Shown here one piece after another: positions 1 through 10,461 of a stretch of 36,181 nt of DNA. Position 1 is the stretch's first letter. Each line of letters opens with the position of its first letter. This stretch comes from Nannocystaceae bacterium (lineage in GTDB: Bacteria > Myxococcota_A > Polyangia > Nannocystales > Nannocystaceae): the NCBI GenBank assembly GCA_019694555.1, contig JAIBBS010000077.1:1-36181 (forward strand). Direction: 5' to 3'. The notes beneath the pieces were generated by a model that saw only the letters and a list, made by a program, of their open reading frames with translations, did no database searches and was not told the DNA's origin. Position numbers and translations under genes: made by a program.

Positions 1-1
1 C

Positions 2-118
2 CGCTGCGTCCAGGCCTGTGTGCCCACCGCAGACGAGAGCCAGTGGTGCACCGACGACACCTCGTGCTGCGACGCGGCCGCCCAGTGCTCGCCGCGCGGC
101 TACTGCCTGGTGCCGTGA
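2..118 (+). CDS. Cys-rich secreted protein, C-terminal fragment
   Basis: The window opens inside this gene; only the last 38 codons and the TGA are visible. They encode a Cys-rich tail with seven cysteines, including W-C, C-C and RGYC motifs, ending in LVP. The spacing matches the C-terminal domains of the next two genes (398-871 and 861-1331), so these are three tandem paralogues. By analogy the missing part should hold a lipoprotein signal and a Ser/Gly-rich linker. The odd-even cysteine arrangement suggests a small disulfide-stabilised domain outside the cytoplasm. I do not recognise a named family and assign no function. The frame and stop are certain; the annotation is an inference from the paralogues. 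Confidence 0.75.
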   Translation, partial: RCVQACVPTADESQWCTDDTSCCDAAAQCSPRGYCLVP

Positions 119-169
119 ATGGCGACACCCGGGCCGGAAACCCGAGCGGAACCCAGCCGAACTCGGTCG

Positions 170-279
170 GAACCGAGCCCGAACCGAGCCCGAACCGAGC
201 CCGAACCGAGCCCGAACCGAGCCCGAACCGAGCCCGAACCGAGCCCGAACTGAGCCCGAATTGAGCCCGAATTGAGGGA
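170..279. repeat. 11-bp tandem repeat array, ten units
   Basis: Ten head-to-tail copies of an 11-bp unit, GAACCGAGCCC. Units 1-7 (170-246) are identical. The last three drift (GAACTGAGCCC, GAATTGAGCCC, GAATTGAGGGA). Degenerate copies precede the array at about 149-169. The period is not a multiple of three, so the array is not coding, although it is open in several frames. It lies between the end of one Cys-rich gene (118) and the start of its paralogue (398). The pitch is close to one helical turn. Confidence 0.95.
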
Positions 280-385
280 GTGCCGCGGCTGCGCAGCACG
301 ATTGCGGCCGCGACGAACTTTTTTTCGTGAGGCCGGACGGATCACGCGCGGGACCGCTGCGGCGGCCGCACGCGCACCGATCCGC

Positions 386-391
386 TATGCT
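386..391 (+). promoter_or_regulatory. putative -10 box, leaderless-type start
   Basis: TATGCT ends 6 nt before the ATG at 398, placing a typical transcription start on or next to the start codon. No Shine-Dalgarno is visible. The same arrangement recurs at other genes in the window. Confidence 0.4.
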
Positions 392-397
392 GCGTCC

Positions 398-871
398 ATG
401 CGCCTTGGCTTTTGGATCCTCGTGCTCGGTGCGGGGTGTTCCGCCGCCGACTCGTCGTATCTCGGCGACAGCGGCTACATGCCCGAAGACCTGCCGCCGT
501 GGAGCTGTGACACCGACGCGACCGGCACGACCACCGGCTGCGAGGCCAGCAGCGGCAGCGGTGGAGCGTCGAGCTGTGCCGGCAGCGGCGAGTGCGATCA
601 GGGCGTGTGCGCGGCGCCCTTCGACGGCGACATCGGCGTGTTCCGCTGCGTCGACAGCTGCGTGCAGACCGAGGACGACAGCGCGTGGTGTGCCGACGCG
701 AGCGCGTGTTGTGATCCGGCGGCGAGCTGCGAGCGCGGACTGTGCATCGTCGACGCCGGCGCGTCCACGGGCGACACCGGAGGCAGCAGCGGCGGCAGCG
801 GCAGCAGCGGCGCGGGCAGCAGCAGCGGTGCCGACAGCACCACCACGATGGGGGTCGGCGATGTCGGCTGA
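398..871 (+). CDS. Cys-rich putative lipoprotein, paralogue 2
   Basis: 157 aa. I place the start at the ATG that opens a hydrophobic signal (MRLGFWILVLGAGC). The cysteine after LGAG is a plausible but imperfect lipobox; upstream codons in this frame are low-quality. After the signal comes an acidic/Ser-rich stretch, then a ten-cysteine domain (about residues 57-115) containing FRCVDSC, AWC, ACCDPAASC and GLC motifs. The tail is a Gly/Ser linker. The layout is an exported protein with a disulfide-rich domain. It is about half identical by eye to the domain encoded just downstream, and its stop overlaps the next start by 11 bp, so the two are probably translated together. Family and function are unknown. 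Confidence 0.8.
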   Translation: MRLGFWILVLGAGCSAADSSYLGDSGYMPEDLPPWSCDTDATGTTTGCEASSGSGGASSCAGSGECDQGVCAAPFDGDIGVFRCVDSCVQTEDDSAWCADASACCDPAASCERGLCIVDAGASTGDTGGSSGGSGSSGAGSSSGADSTTTMGVGDVG

Positions 872-1331
872 GCGCATGATGTTGGCGATGGTGTTCGTGC
901 TCGCGTGCGAGCCCGACGGGCCGGCGCAGACCGACACCGGCACCGTGTCCGGCGCGGGTGAGGACAGCGTCACCGCCTCCGGCGGCGAGAGCATGACCGG
1001 CGCGACGAGCAACGACAGCAGCAGCAGCGGCAGCGAAGGCGGCAGCGGGGGCGCGGGCACCGACGCGTGCCACGGCACCACGACGTGCGACGCGGGCTTC
1101 TGCGTCGCGCCCTACGCCGACAACGATCGTGGACCGTTCGCGTGCGTCGACGCGTGCGTCGAGGCCGGTGACGAGGCGCGGTGGTGCTACGACGACGACG
1201 CGTGCTGCGACCCCGCGGCGAGCTGCACGATCCGCGGCTACTGCGTGGTCGAGGGCAGCAGCAGCAGCAGCAGCAGCGGCGACGCGGGCAGCAGCAGCGG
1301 CAGCGATTCCGGCAGCGGCAGCAGCGGCTGA
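861..1331 (+). CDS. Cys-rich putative lipoprotein, paralogue 3
   Basis: 156 aa from the ATG at 861, which overlaps the upstream stop. The in-frame ATGs at 876 and 879 are alternatives. The signal MMLAMVFVLAC gives a good lipobox (VLAC). A Ser/Gly/Glu-rich linker (about residues 30-65) leads to a ten-cysteine domain with FACVDAC, RWC, ACCDPAASC and RGYC motifs, matching its two upstream paralogues. The C-terminal tail is almost pure Ser/Gly encoded by AGC repeats (about 1254-1328), a slippage-prone microsatellite. It is likely surface-anchored with disulfide bonds. Only the ends of the kinase gene on the other strand follow. Function unknown. Confidence 0.8.
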   Translation: MSAERMMLAMVFVLACEPDGPAQTDTGTVSGAGEDSVTASGGESMTGATSNDSSSSGSEGGSGGAGTDACHGTTTCDAGFCVAPYADNDRGPFACVDACVEAGDEARWCYDDDACCDPAASCTIRGYCVVEGSSSSSSSGDAGSSSGSDSGSGSSG

Positions 1332-1341
1332 ACCCCGCGGG

Positions 1342-4170
<2,829 letters not shown>

Positions 4171-4217
4171 AACCGGGCGCGCAACGACGGGTCGGTGGAG
4201 CGGGCCGCAAACCGCGG

Positions 4218-4223
4218 TAGGCT
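4218..4223 (+). promoter_or_regulatory. putative -10 box before ECF sigma gene
   Basis: TAGGCT lies 9 nt before the GTG start at 4233, in the 62-bp gap between the divergent kinase and sigma genes. It matches the short-leader pattern seen at 386, 14945, 25431 and 31373. No -35 is obvious. Confidence 0.35.
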
Positions 4224-4232
4224 CGCTCGCAG

Positions 4233-4877
4233 GTGGCGACCGACCTGGAATTGCTCGAGGCCTGGCGCGCCGGCGACCGCACCGCCGGCAGCACGCTGTT
4301 CGAGCGCCACTTCGACAGCATCTGCCGCTTCTTCGCCAACAAGGTCGACCGCGACGTCGACGATCTGGTCCAGCGCACCTTCATCGCCTGCGTCGAGGGT
4401 AAGGAGCGTTTTCGCGGACACTCGAGCTTCCGGACGTATCTGTTCGGGGTCGCCCACAACGTGCTGCGCTCGACGCTGCGCACGCGCAAGCGGGAGAACG
4501 ACCGGCTCGACTTCGGCGTCTCGTCGGTGTTCGACCTCGGCCTGTCGCCGACCCGCCTGCTCGCCAACGGCGCCGAGCAGATGCTGATGCTGCAGGCGCT
4601 GCGCAAGATCCCGGTGGAGCACCAGCTCGTGCTCGAGCTCTACTACTGGGAGGACATGGAAGCCAGCGACCTGGCGGAGGTGCTGGAGCTGCCCGAGGGC
4701 ACCGTCCGCAGCCGCATCCGCCGCGCGAAGCAGCTCTTGGAGGAGCAGCTGCGGGTGCTGGGCAGCGGTGACGTGGCGCTCGAGAGCACGCTCTCGGACC
4801 TCGACGGCTGGGCGCGATCGCTGCGGGCGCGCGTGGCCAAGCCCGACACACCGGCGACGAACTCCGACGCCCAGTGA
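4233..4877 (+). CDS. ECF-type RNA polymerase sigma factor
   Basis: 214 aa. Region 2 (about residues 20-85) contains the DVDDLVQRTFIACVE and FRTYLFGVAHNVLR segments used for core binding and -10 recognition. Region 4 (about 125-180) has the sigma-70 helix-turn-helix, with LELYYWEDMEASDLAEVL and PEGTVRSRIRRAKQLLEE. Length and layout fit an extracytoplasmic-function sigma factor. There is no adjacent zinc-binding anti-sigma gene. The divergent neighbour is instead a Ser/Thr kinase, so control by phosphorylation is possible (inference). The start is GTG; it has no strong Shine-Dalgarno but a -10-like TAGGCT 9 nt upstream. Confidence 0.92.
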   Translation: MATDLELLEAWRAGDRTAGSTLFERHFDSICRFFANKVDRDVDDLVQRTFIACVEGKERFRGHSSFRTYLFGVAHNVLRSTLRTRKRENDRLDFGVSSVFDLGLSPTRLLANGAEQMLMLQALRKIPVEHQLVLELYYWEDMEASDLAEVLELPEGTVRSRIRRAKQLLEEQLRVLGSGDVALESTLSDLDGWARSLRARVAKPDTPATNSDAQ

Positions 4878-4930
4878 CGCCGCGGCCCGGCGCTCCGCCG
4901 CCGCCTCCCGATCGACGAGGGCGCGGCGTC
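4876..4930 (+). terminator. possible long-loop hairpin after sigma gene
   Basis: GACGCCGCG at 4876-4884 is perfectly complementary to CGCGGCGTC at 4922-4930. The loop is long (37 nt) and no T tract follows, so a terminator role is weak. Confidence 0.2.
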
Positions 4931-4992
4931 GATCGCCGACGAACTTGTCTCGATCACACAGAACGTGCTAACTCGGCCGCGAGCGCTCGACG

Positions 4993-5196
4993 ATGTTCGC
5001 GGTCTTCAAGTTCGTGATGTACACCGGCGTGGTGATGGGGCTCGCAGGCTTCGCGATGCCGTACCTGCACGACGTGCCCGCACTCGCGAGTCTGCCGCCG
5101 GTGACCAAGCACGTGCTGACCTTCGGCGGCCTCGGGCTCATCGTGATCGGGCTGATCGGCCGCACCGCGACGCGTCCCAACGACGGCGGGCTCTGA
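4993..5196 (+). CDS. small two-helix membrane protein
   Basis: 67 aa with two hydrophobic segments (about residues 3-23 and 42-58) separated by a short loop (MPYLHDVPALASLPPVTK). It ends in a polar tail. The reading is confident because the ATG start, hydrophobicity profile and codon use all fit a real small protein. A TetR gene converges on it with a 5-bp gap. I do not recognise a family. The positive-inside pattern suggests both termini may be cytoplasmic. Confidence 0.65.
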   Translation: MFAVFKFVMYTGVVMGLAGFAMPYLHDVPALASLPPVTKHVLTFGGLGLIVIGLIGRTATRPNDGGL

Positions 5197-5201
5197 TCCG
5201 G

Positions 5202-5828
5202 TCAGGCGAAGCCGCGCACGACCCCGCGCGCGAACGCGAGGATGAACTCTTTCTGGTCGCGCACCGGGAACACCGGGTGGCGCTCGCTGATGCGTCCGCC
5301 GAGGATCAGCGTCGCGAGCCCGTGGTTGGCGGCCCACATCAGGAACGGGCCGGTCTCGGTGTCGACGTCCTTGCGGAACTGGCCCTGCTCGACTGCCAGC
5401 TGGAACGCGCGATGCGTCCGCAGGTTGGGCTCCATCATGCGCTCGCGCTCGGCCTCGGAGAACGTGCGCCAGTCGATCTCCTCCTCCTGGAAGATCAGGC
5501 GATACAGCCACGGGTTGCTGATGGCCCACTCGACGTAGCGCACCGACTCGTCGAGCAGTCGCACCACCGGATCGGCATGCTCGTGTGCGGGCGCGAGCTC
5601 GTGCGCGAGCATCTCGGCGCCCCACAGCCGCAGCGCACGCAGGATCGCGGGCTTGCCGTCGTAGTGCAGGTACAGCGCGGTGACGCTCAGGCCCAACCGC
5701 GATGCGATCGCCCGCATCGTGAGGCCGTCTTCACCGTGCTCGCTGCCGATCTCGAGGCTCGCGCGGAGGATCGCGTCGCGTAGGTCGGGCCTCGACCTCT
5801 CCTCGTGGTGCTTGTGGGCGCCGTCCAT
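5202..5828 (-). CDS. TetR-family transcriptional regulator
   Basis: 208 aa. The N-terminal helix-turn-helix (about residues 17-65: RDAILRASLEIGSEHGEDGL, then MRAIASRLGLSVTALYLHYD) is characteristic of TetR repressors. The C-terminal ligand/dimer domain contains YVEWAISNPWLYRLIF, resembling the WHG-type TetR C-terminal domain. I chose the ATG at 5828 because homology begins right there. It is divergent from the YeeE/YedE sulfur-transport pair across a 160-bp gap, so that operon is the likely target (inference). The ligand is unknown. Confidence 0.92.
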   Translation of the reverse strand: MDGAHKHHEERSRPDLRDAILRASLEIGSEHGEDGLTMRAIASRLGLSVTALYLHYDGKPAILRALRLWGAEMLAHELAPAHEHADPVVRLLDESVRYVEWAISNPWLYRLIFQEEEIDWRTFSEAERERMMEPNLRTHRAFQLAVEQGQFRKDVDTETGPFLMWAANHGLATLILGGRISERHPVFPVRDQKEFILAFARGVVRGFA

Positions 5829-5988
5829 GGTTCGCCCTTGCACGGTAGCAGGAACGACGCGGGCTGGAACCACCCGCGCCCGCGCGTCCACGCGCCGCGG
5901 CCGCATGCGCGCCGGCGCGCGGCCATGTGCTCGCGATGCAGTGGCCGACCGACCGCATCTGCTATACCTGCGGACAGGGATTTTCCGG
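5829..5988. promoter_or_regulatory. divergent promoter region, TetR / sulfur transporter
   Basis: A 160-bp gap between start codons on opposite strands. On the + strand it ends with TATACC (5964-5969) and AGGGA about 9 nt before the ATG at 5989, giving a plausible -10 and ribosome site. The TetR operator should be here; I see no unambiguous long palindrome. Confidence 0.4.
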
Positions 5989-6471
5989 ATGCCGCTGTTG
6001 CTCGCGAGCCAACCCGACCGATGGCCGTTCTGGGCCGGCGGAATCGCGATCGGGCTGTTCGTGCTGGTGCTGCTCGTCGCCACCCGCAACCTGCTCGGGG
6101 TCTCGACCGGCTTCGCGGACGCCTGCGCCGCACCCTTCGATGCGCGGTTGCGTCGGTCGTGGCGGCTGCCGTTCCTGGTCGGCATCATCTGCGGCGGGTT
6201 CGCCGCGGCGCTGCTGACCGGCTCGTTCTCGCCCACGCTCGCGATGGGGATGTTCGACGCCCGCGTGACCGATGTGCCGGCGGCGAAGGCGGCGTGGTTC
6301 GTGGTCGGCGGTGTCCTGTTGGGCTTCGGGGCGCGGCTCGCCGGTGGCTGCACGTCGGGCCACGGCATCGTCGGCACCGCGCTGCTGGCGAAGTCGTCGT
6401 GGATCGCGACGGCGGTGTTCATGATCACCGGCATGATCGTGGCGCGCCTGCTGCTCGGAGGTGGGGCATGA
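5989..6471 (+). CDS. YeeE/YedE-family sulfur transporter subunit A
   Basis: 160 aa, inner-membrane protein with four hydrophobic segments. The hallmark is GFGARLAGGCTSGHG (about residues 110-124), the Cys-containing family motif that relays thiosulfate or a related sulfur species in YeeE. It is about half the length of full YeeE, as in split two-subunit systems. The start is the ATG at 5989, preceded by AGGGA. Its stop overlaps the next start (ATGA), and the partner carries the second Cys motif, so the two should form one channel. A divergent TetR is the likely regulator. The substrate is inferred from the family. Confidence 0.9.
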   Translation: MPLLLASQPDRWPFWAGGIAIGLFVLVLLVATRNLLGVSTGFADACAAPFDARLRRSWRLPFLVGIICGGFAAALLTGSFSPTLAMGMFDARVTDVPAAKAAWFVVGGVLLGFGARLAGGCTSGHGIVGTALLAKSSWIATAVFMITGMIVARLLLGGGA

Positions 6472-6902
6472 GCCGCATGCGCTTCGACTGGCTCGCGCTC
6501 GCGTGCGGCGTGGTGTTCGGCGGGCTGCTGCAGCGCGCCGGTGCGACCGACTACGACGCGATCGCGCGCATGTTCCTGCTCGAAGATCTGCACCTGATGG
6601 GTGTGATGGGCGTGGCCATGGTCGTCGCCGGCACCGGCCTGGCGATCATCCGGCGTGCGCGCCACGGCGTGCTCGCCCGCTTCGCGCCGTTCGTGCAGCC
6701 CAAGCCGATGAAGGTCGGGCTCGTGCTCGGCGCGGCGATCTTCGGCGCGGGTTGGGCCATCACCGGCACCTGCCCCGGCACCGGGCTCGCACAGCTGGGC
6801 GAGGGCAAGATCATGGCGCTGTTCACCGTGCTGGGCATGCTCGGTGGCACCGCGCTGTACCTGCGCTGGGGCCCGGCGCTCGAGCGGCGTCTGCAGCGTT
6901 GA
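6468..6902 (+). CDS. YeeE/YedE-family (DUF6691) transporter subunit B
   Basis: 144 aa, four predicted helices. It contains GWAITGTCPGTGLAQLGEG (about residues 96-114), the second-half Cys motif of the YeeE/YedE fold, complementing GGCTSGHG in the preceding subunit. The ATGA overlap with that gene implies translational coupling. Together they match the split YeeE-like permeases of Proteobacteria and Myxococcota. murB begins only 7 nt downstream and is probably on the same transcript. Confidence 0.9.
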   Translation: MSRMRFDWLALACGVVFGGLLQRAGATDYDAIARMFLLEDLHLMGVMGVAMVVAGTGLAIIRRARHGVLARFAPFVQPKPMKVGLVLGAAIFGAGWAITGTCPGTGLAQLGEGKIMALFTVLGMLGGTALYLRWGPALERRLQR

Positions 6903-6909
6903 GCGGTCC

Positions 6910-8004
6910 ATGGCGATCCCCATCGAGGCCGACGTTCCGCTCGCGCCACGCACGACGCTCGAGCTCGGCGGTCGCGCGCAGGCCTTCACGGTCGTGCGCG
7001 ACGAGGCCGCGCTGATCGAAGCGCTGGCGTGGGCGGATGACCGCGCGCTGCCGCTGGTGCCGCTGGGTGGCGGCTCGAACGTGCTCGTGCCCGACGAGGG
7101 TGTCGCGGGCCTGGTCGTGGACATCGCGCTGCACGGCATCGAACAGCGGCGCGACGGCGAGCGCGTGGTGTGGACCGCGGCCGCGGGCGAGCCGTGGGAC
7201 GCGTTCGTGGCCCAGACCGTCGACGCGGGCTGCGTCGGACTCGAGTGCCTCTCGGGCATCCCCGGACGCGTCGGCGCGACGCCGATCCAGAACGTCGGCG
7301 CGTACGGTCAGGAGGTCGCCCAGACCATCACGCGCGTGCGCGTGCTCGACCGCCGCAGCGCTGCGTCGACGTGGGTGTCGGCGGCGGCGTGCGGCTTCGG
7401 CTATCGCGACAGCCGCTTCAAGCGCGAGCCCCACGCCGCGATCGTGGTCGCAGTCGAGTTCGCGCTCGTGGCGGGCACGAGAGCACAGGTGCGCTACCCC
7501 GAGCTCGTCGCCGCGCTGGGCGGACGCAGCGAGGCGCCGCCGCACGAGGTTCGCGCGGCCGTGTTGGCGCTGCGTGCCGGCAAGTCGATGCTGATCGATC
7601 CGCTCGACGACAACCGTCGCAGCGTGGGCTCGTTCTTCACCAATCCCGTGGTCGAGGCCGCGGTCGCGGACGCAGTGGTGTCGCGGGCACTCGCGGCCGG
7701 GTTGGTCGAGCGCGCCGAGCAGGTCCCGCGCTGGCCGCAGCCCGGCGGTGCGGTGAAGCTCGCGGCGGCGTGGTTGATCGAGCGCAGCGGCATCCATCGC
7801 GGCCTGCGGCGCGGTGCGGTGGGCGTGTCCACGCGACACTGCCTCGCGCTGGTGCACCACGGCGGTGGCACCACTGCGCAGCTGCTCGCGCTGGCCGAGG
7901 AGATCCGTCACGCCGTGCGCGCGCACTTCGACGTCGAGCTCGCGCTCGAGCCCACGTGTCTGCCGCGGCGCGGCGCTCAGCCGGTGCGCGCGGTCGAGCC
8001 CTGA
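6910..8004 (+). CDS. murB: UDP-N-acetylmuramate dehydrogenase
   Basis: 364 aa; cytoplasmic FAD enzyme that reduces UDP-GlcNAc-enolpyruvate to UDP-MurNAc with NADPH, the second committed step of peptidoglycan synthesis. It has the FAD motif PLGGGSNVLV (51-60), IPGRVGATPIQNVGAYGQE (117-135), catalytic YRDSRFK (Tyr165/Arg166), GSFFTNP with general-acid Ser241, and a C-terminal LEP with Glu347. The layout matches type I (E. coli-like) MurB. The ATG at 6910 starts right at the homology. It follows the sulfur-transporter pair by 7 nt, an unusual context for a cell-wall gene. Its last 28 bp overlap the convergent aminotransferase. Confidence 0.96.
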   Translation: MAIPIEADVPLAPRTTLELGGRAQAFTVVRDEAALIEALAWADDRALPLVPLGGGSNVLVPDEGVAGLVVDIALHGIEQRRDGERVVWTAAAGEPWDAFVAQTVDAGCVGLECLSGIPGRVGATPIQNVGAYGQEVAQTITRVRVLDRRSAASTWVSAAACGFGYRDSRFKREPHAAIVVAVEFALVAGTRAQVRYPELVAALGGRSEAPPHEVRAAVLALRAGKSMLIDPLDDNRRSVGSFFTNPVVEAAVADAVVSRALAAGLVERAEQVPRWPQPGGAVKLAAAWLIERSGIHRGLRRGAVGVSTRHCLALVHHGGGTTAQLLALAEEIRHAVRAHFDVELALEPTCLPRRGAQPVRAVEP

Positions 8005-9188
8005 GTCAGCACGCGTCGCAGGATCTCGGCGCCCTGTTCGACCATCGCGGTCTCGCACGAGTATGCGAAGCGCATCGCGTGCACACCCGCGGCACCGAAC
8101 GCGTCGCCGGGGGTGTTGCCGACGCCCTCGGCACACAGGCGCTCGGAGATCTCGTCGGTGTCGCGTGCGCCCAGCCGTGCGAACAGCTCCGGCGCGAACT
8201 CGGCCCACAAGAAGAAGGTCCCGCGCGGCGTGAACACGCGGACGCCGTCGATGCCCTGGAGCGCCGCGAGCAACACGTCGCGGCGCTTCTGGTACTCCGC
8301 CAGCATGATCGCGTGGTGGCTGCGATCCCCTTGCAGCGCCGCCAGTGCGCCCCACTGCGCGAGGCTGTTGACGCCGTTGATGGTGCAGCGCAGCACCTTC
8401 TGCAGCCGCTGCTCGAGCAGGGCATCGCGCACCAGCAACGCACCCACGCGCAGGCCCGCCATCGCGTGGCTCTTCGAGAAGCTCTGCACCGTGATGACGC
8501 GGTGGGCCCAGTCGCCCGCGAGGCTCGCGACGCTGTGGTGCTGGTAGGGCGCGTACACGACGTGCTCGTAGGCCTCGTCCGAGACGATCCACAGGTCGTT
8601 GCGTCGGGCGATGTCGATCAGCGCCAGCAGCGTCTCGCGCGAGAGCACCGCGCCGGTGGGGTTGTGCGGCGTGTTGATGAAGATCGCGCGGGTGCGCGGA
8701 CCGACGCGCGCGGCCACGGCCTGCGGCGCGTACTCGAAGTCGTGCTCGTGATCGAGCGGCACCGGCACCGGCTTGCCGCGCGCGAGTCGAACGTTCTCGA
8801 CGACCTCGGTCCACATCGGATCGGGCACGATGACCTCGTCGTCGACGTCGAGCAGGGCATGGAACGCGCAGAACAGCGCGTGCATGGCCCCGTGGGTGAC
8901 GAACACGTCCTGCGGCCGCACGTCGGCGATGCCGTTCTCGTGCACGGCCTTGTGTGCCAGTGCCGCGCGCAGCTCGGGGATGCCGGCGTTGGGGATGTAG
9001 TGGGTCTTGCCCGCGCGTGCGGCCGCGACGATGGCGTCGATGACGTGGGCGGGTGGCGTGAAGCTGGGGTCGCCCGATTCGAGGCGATAGACCTTGCGTC
9101 CCTGCGCGGCGACCTCGAAGAGGCGCTCGCGAATCTGCACGATCTTTCCCAGCGAGAGTGTGTCGATGACGTGGGGCGCTGCGTTCAT
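7977..9188 (-). CDS. PLP-dependent class I aminotransferase
   Basis: 403 aa, fold-type I aminotransferase, probably aspartate- or aromatic-type. It has the PLP lysine in SFSKSHAMAGLRVG (Lys239), the NTPHNPTG loop (172-179), SDEAYEHV (203-210) and a C-terminal FAYS region with the substrate-carboxylate arginine nearby. The amino-acid substrate cannot be read from the sequence. I chose the ATG at 9188. It begins 1 nt after the stop of the kinase at 9190-10353, so the two are tightly coupled. Its 3' end overlaps murB tail-to-tail by 28 bp. Confidence 0.93.
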   Translation of the reverse strand: MNAAPHVIDTLSLGKIVQIRERLFEVAAQGRKVYRLESGDPSFTPPAHVIDAIVAAARAGKTHYIPNAGIPELRAALAHKAVHENGIADVRPQDVFVTHGAMHALFCAFHALLDVDDEVIVPDPMWTEVVENVRLARGKPVPVPLDHEHDFEYAPQAVAARVGPRTRAIFINTPHNPTGAVLSRETLLALIDIARRNDLWIVSDEAYEHVVYAPYQHHSVASLAGDWAHRVITVQSFSKSHAMAGLRVGALLVRDALLEQRLQKVLRCTINGVNSLAQWGALAALQGDRSHHAIMLAEYQKRRDVLLAALQGIDGVRVFTPRGTFFLWAEFAPELFARLGARDTDEISERLCAEGVGNTPGDAFGAAGVHAMRFAYSCETAMVEQGAEILRRVLTQGSTARTG

Positions 9189-9189
9189 G

Positions 9190-10353
9190 TCAACCGAAGG
9201 CGAGGTACACGATGAGCCCGCCCACGACCGCGAGCCCGAGCGCGCCACCGGCGAGCACGAGCGGCGAGATGCCGTGTTGGGGCTCCTGCTCGGACAGCTT
9301 CGCGCTCGCGAGGCTGCGCGACGCGGTGTCCGACTCGGCCTTGCCGCCGCGGAGCGCCGCGCCGAATTCTGCCATCGACTGGTAGCGCTGCTCCGGCTCC
9401 TTGGCCATCGCGCGCAGGATCACGGAGTCGACCCACTCGGGCACGTCGGGACTGGTCGCGCTCGGTGGGCGCGCGGTCTCGTTGAGGTGCTTGTAGATGA
9501 CGTCGTACTCGTTGTTGCCCGAGAACGGCGGACGCCCGGTGAGCAGCGCGTACGCGGTCGCGCCCAGGGAGTAGATGTCCGCGCGGTGATCGACGTGGCG
9601 GCCCTGGGCCTGCTCCGGTGCCATGTAGTCGGGCGTGCCCATGACCACGCCGGTCTGCGTGACGATCGAATCGGTGGGGTTGGCCAGCCGCGCGATGCCG
9701 AAGTCGAGCACCTTGATGAAGTCGGGATCGGTGCCGACCTGCACGCGGTAGAAGTTGGCCGGCTTGACGTCGCGATGGATGATGCCGGTGTCGTGCGCGG
9801 CCTGCAGCGCGGCGCACAGCTGCACCATCATGTGCTGCACCCGCGACCACGGCAGCCGACCCTGCTTCTTGAGCAGCGTGCCGAGGTCCTCGCCGCCCTC
9901 GAGGTACTCCATCACGAAGAACACCGCGCCATTGGGCGTGGTGCCGAAGTCGGTGACGTCGACGATGTGCTTGCTGCCGACCTGGGTCGCGGCACGGGCC
10001 TCGCGACGGAAGCGACGCACCGCCTCGGGCAGGCGGCACAACGACGGGCGCATGACCTTGATCGCGAGCTTCTTGCCGATCTCGGTGTGCTCGGCGAGAA
10101 AGACCCAGCCCATCGCGCCCTCACCGAGCTTGGTGAGCAGCTTGTAGCGGTCCGCGAGCACCGTGCCGATCAGCAGGTCTGCCATCGAGCCGATCGGCGG
10201 TCGCGACGGCGGCGGCTCGGTCGACGGCGGGCGGCCGAGGCCCGGCGAGGGCGTGGCGTGCGGCCGGTGGGGCCGGAGATCCGCGGTGCGCTGCGCGGTC
10301 TTGTCGGTTCCGGTGGCCACCGGATCCATCGTGGGCTCGCGCGTGTCCACCAT
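9190..10353 (-). CDS. Ser/Thr protein kinase with C-terminal TM helix
   Basis: 387 aa, Hanks-type kinase. A Pro-rich N-terminal tail (1-57) leads to a kinase domain at about residues 70-335, with glycine loop LGEGAMG, Lys99, HRDVKPAN (193-200), DFG (217-219) and TPDYMAPEQ. All catalytic residues are intact. A single hydrophobic helix (about 364-386) ends the protein, so it is tail-anchored with the kinase in the cytoplasm and almost no outer sensor domain. The next gene, an aminotransferase, starts 1 nt after this stop; phosphoregulation of that enzyme is a possible but untested idea. The ATG at 10353 is the longest start; Met57 would still give the full domain. Confidence 0.94.
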   Translation of the reverse strand: MVDTREPTMDPVATGTDKTAQRTADLRPHRPHATPSPGLGRPPSTEPPPSRPPIGSMADLLIGTVLADRYKLLTKLGEGAMGWVFLAEHTEIGKKLAIKVMRPSLCRLPEAVRRFRREARAATQVGSKHIVDVTDFGTTPNGAVFFVMEYLEGGEDLGTLLKKQGRLPWSRVQHMMVQLCAALQAAHDTGIIHRDVKPANFYRVQVGTDPDFIKVLDFGIARLANPTDSIVTQTGVVMGTPDYMAPEQAQGRHVDHRADIYSLGATAYALLTGRPPFSGNNEYDVIYKHLNETARPPSATSPDVPEWVDSVILRAMAKEPEQRYQSMAEFGAALRGGKAESDTASRSLASAKLSEQEPQHGISPLVLAGGALGLAVVGGLIVYLAFG

Positions 10354-10461
10354 CGGTCGCCGTCATTCGTACCACGGCCGGCGCGGATCGGGAATCGCAC
10401 CGGTGCCCGGGCGCCCGCGGCTCGCGGCGGTGCGCCAACGCGGCCGCGTCGGAAGCCCTCG

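Noticed and set aside
170..279. Possible CRISPR array
   Set aside because: Units are contiguous with no spacers and only 11 bp long.
272..397. Upstream extension of the 398 gene
   Set aside because: The 42 added residues are Arg/Ala noise; the signal peptide begins at 398.
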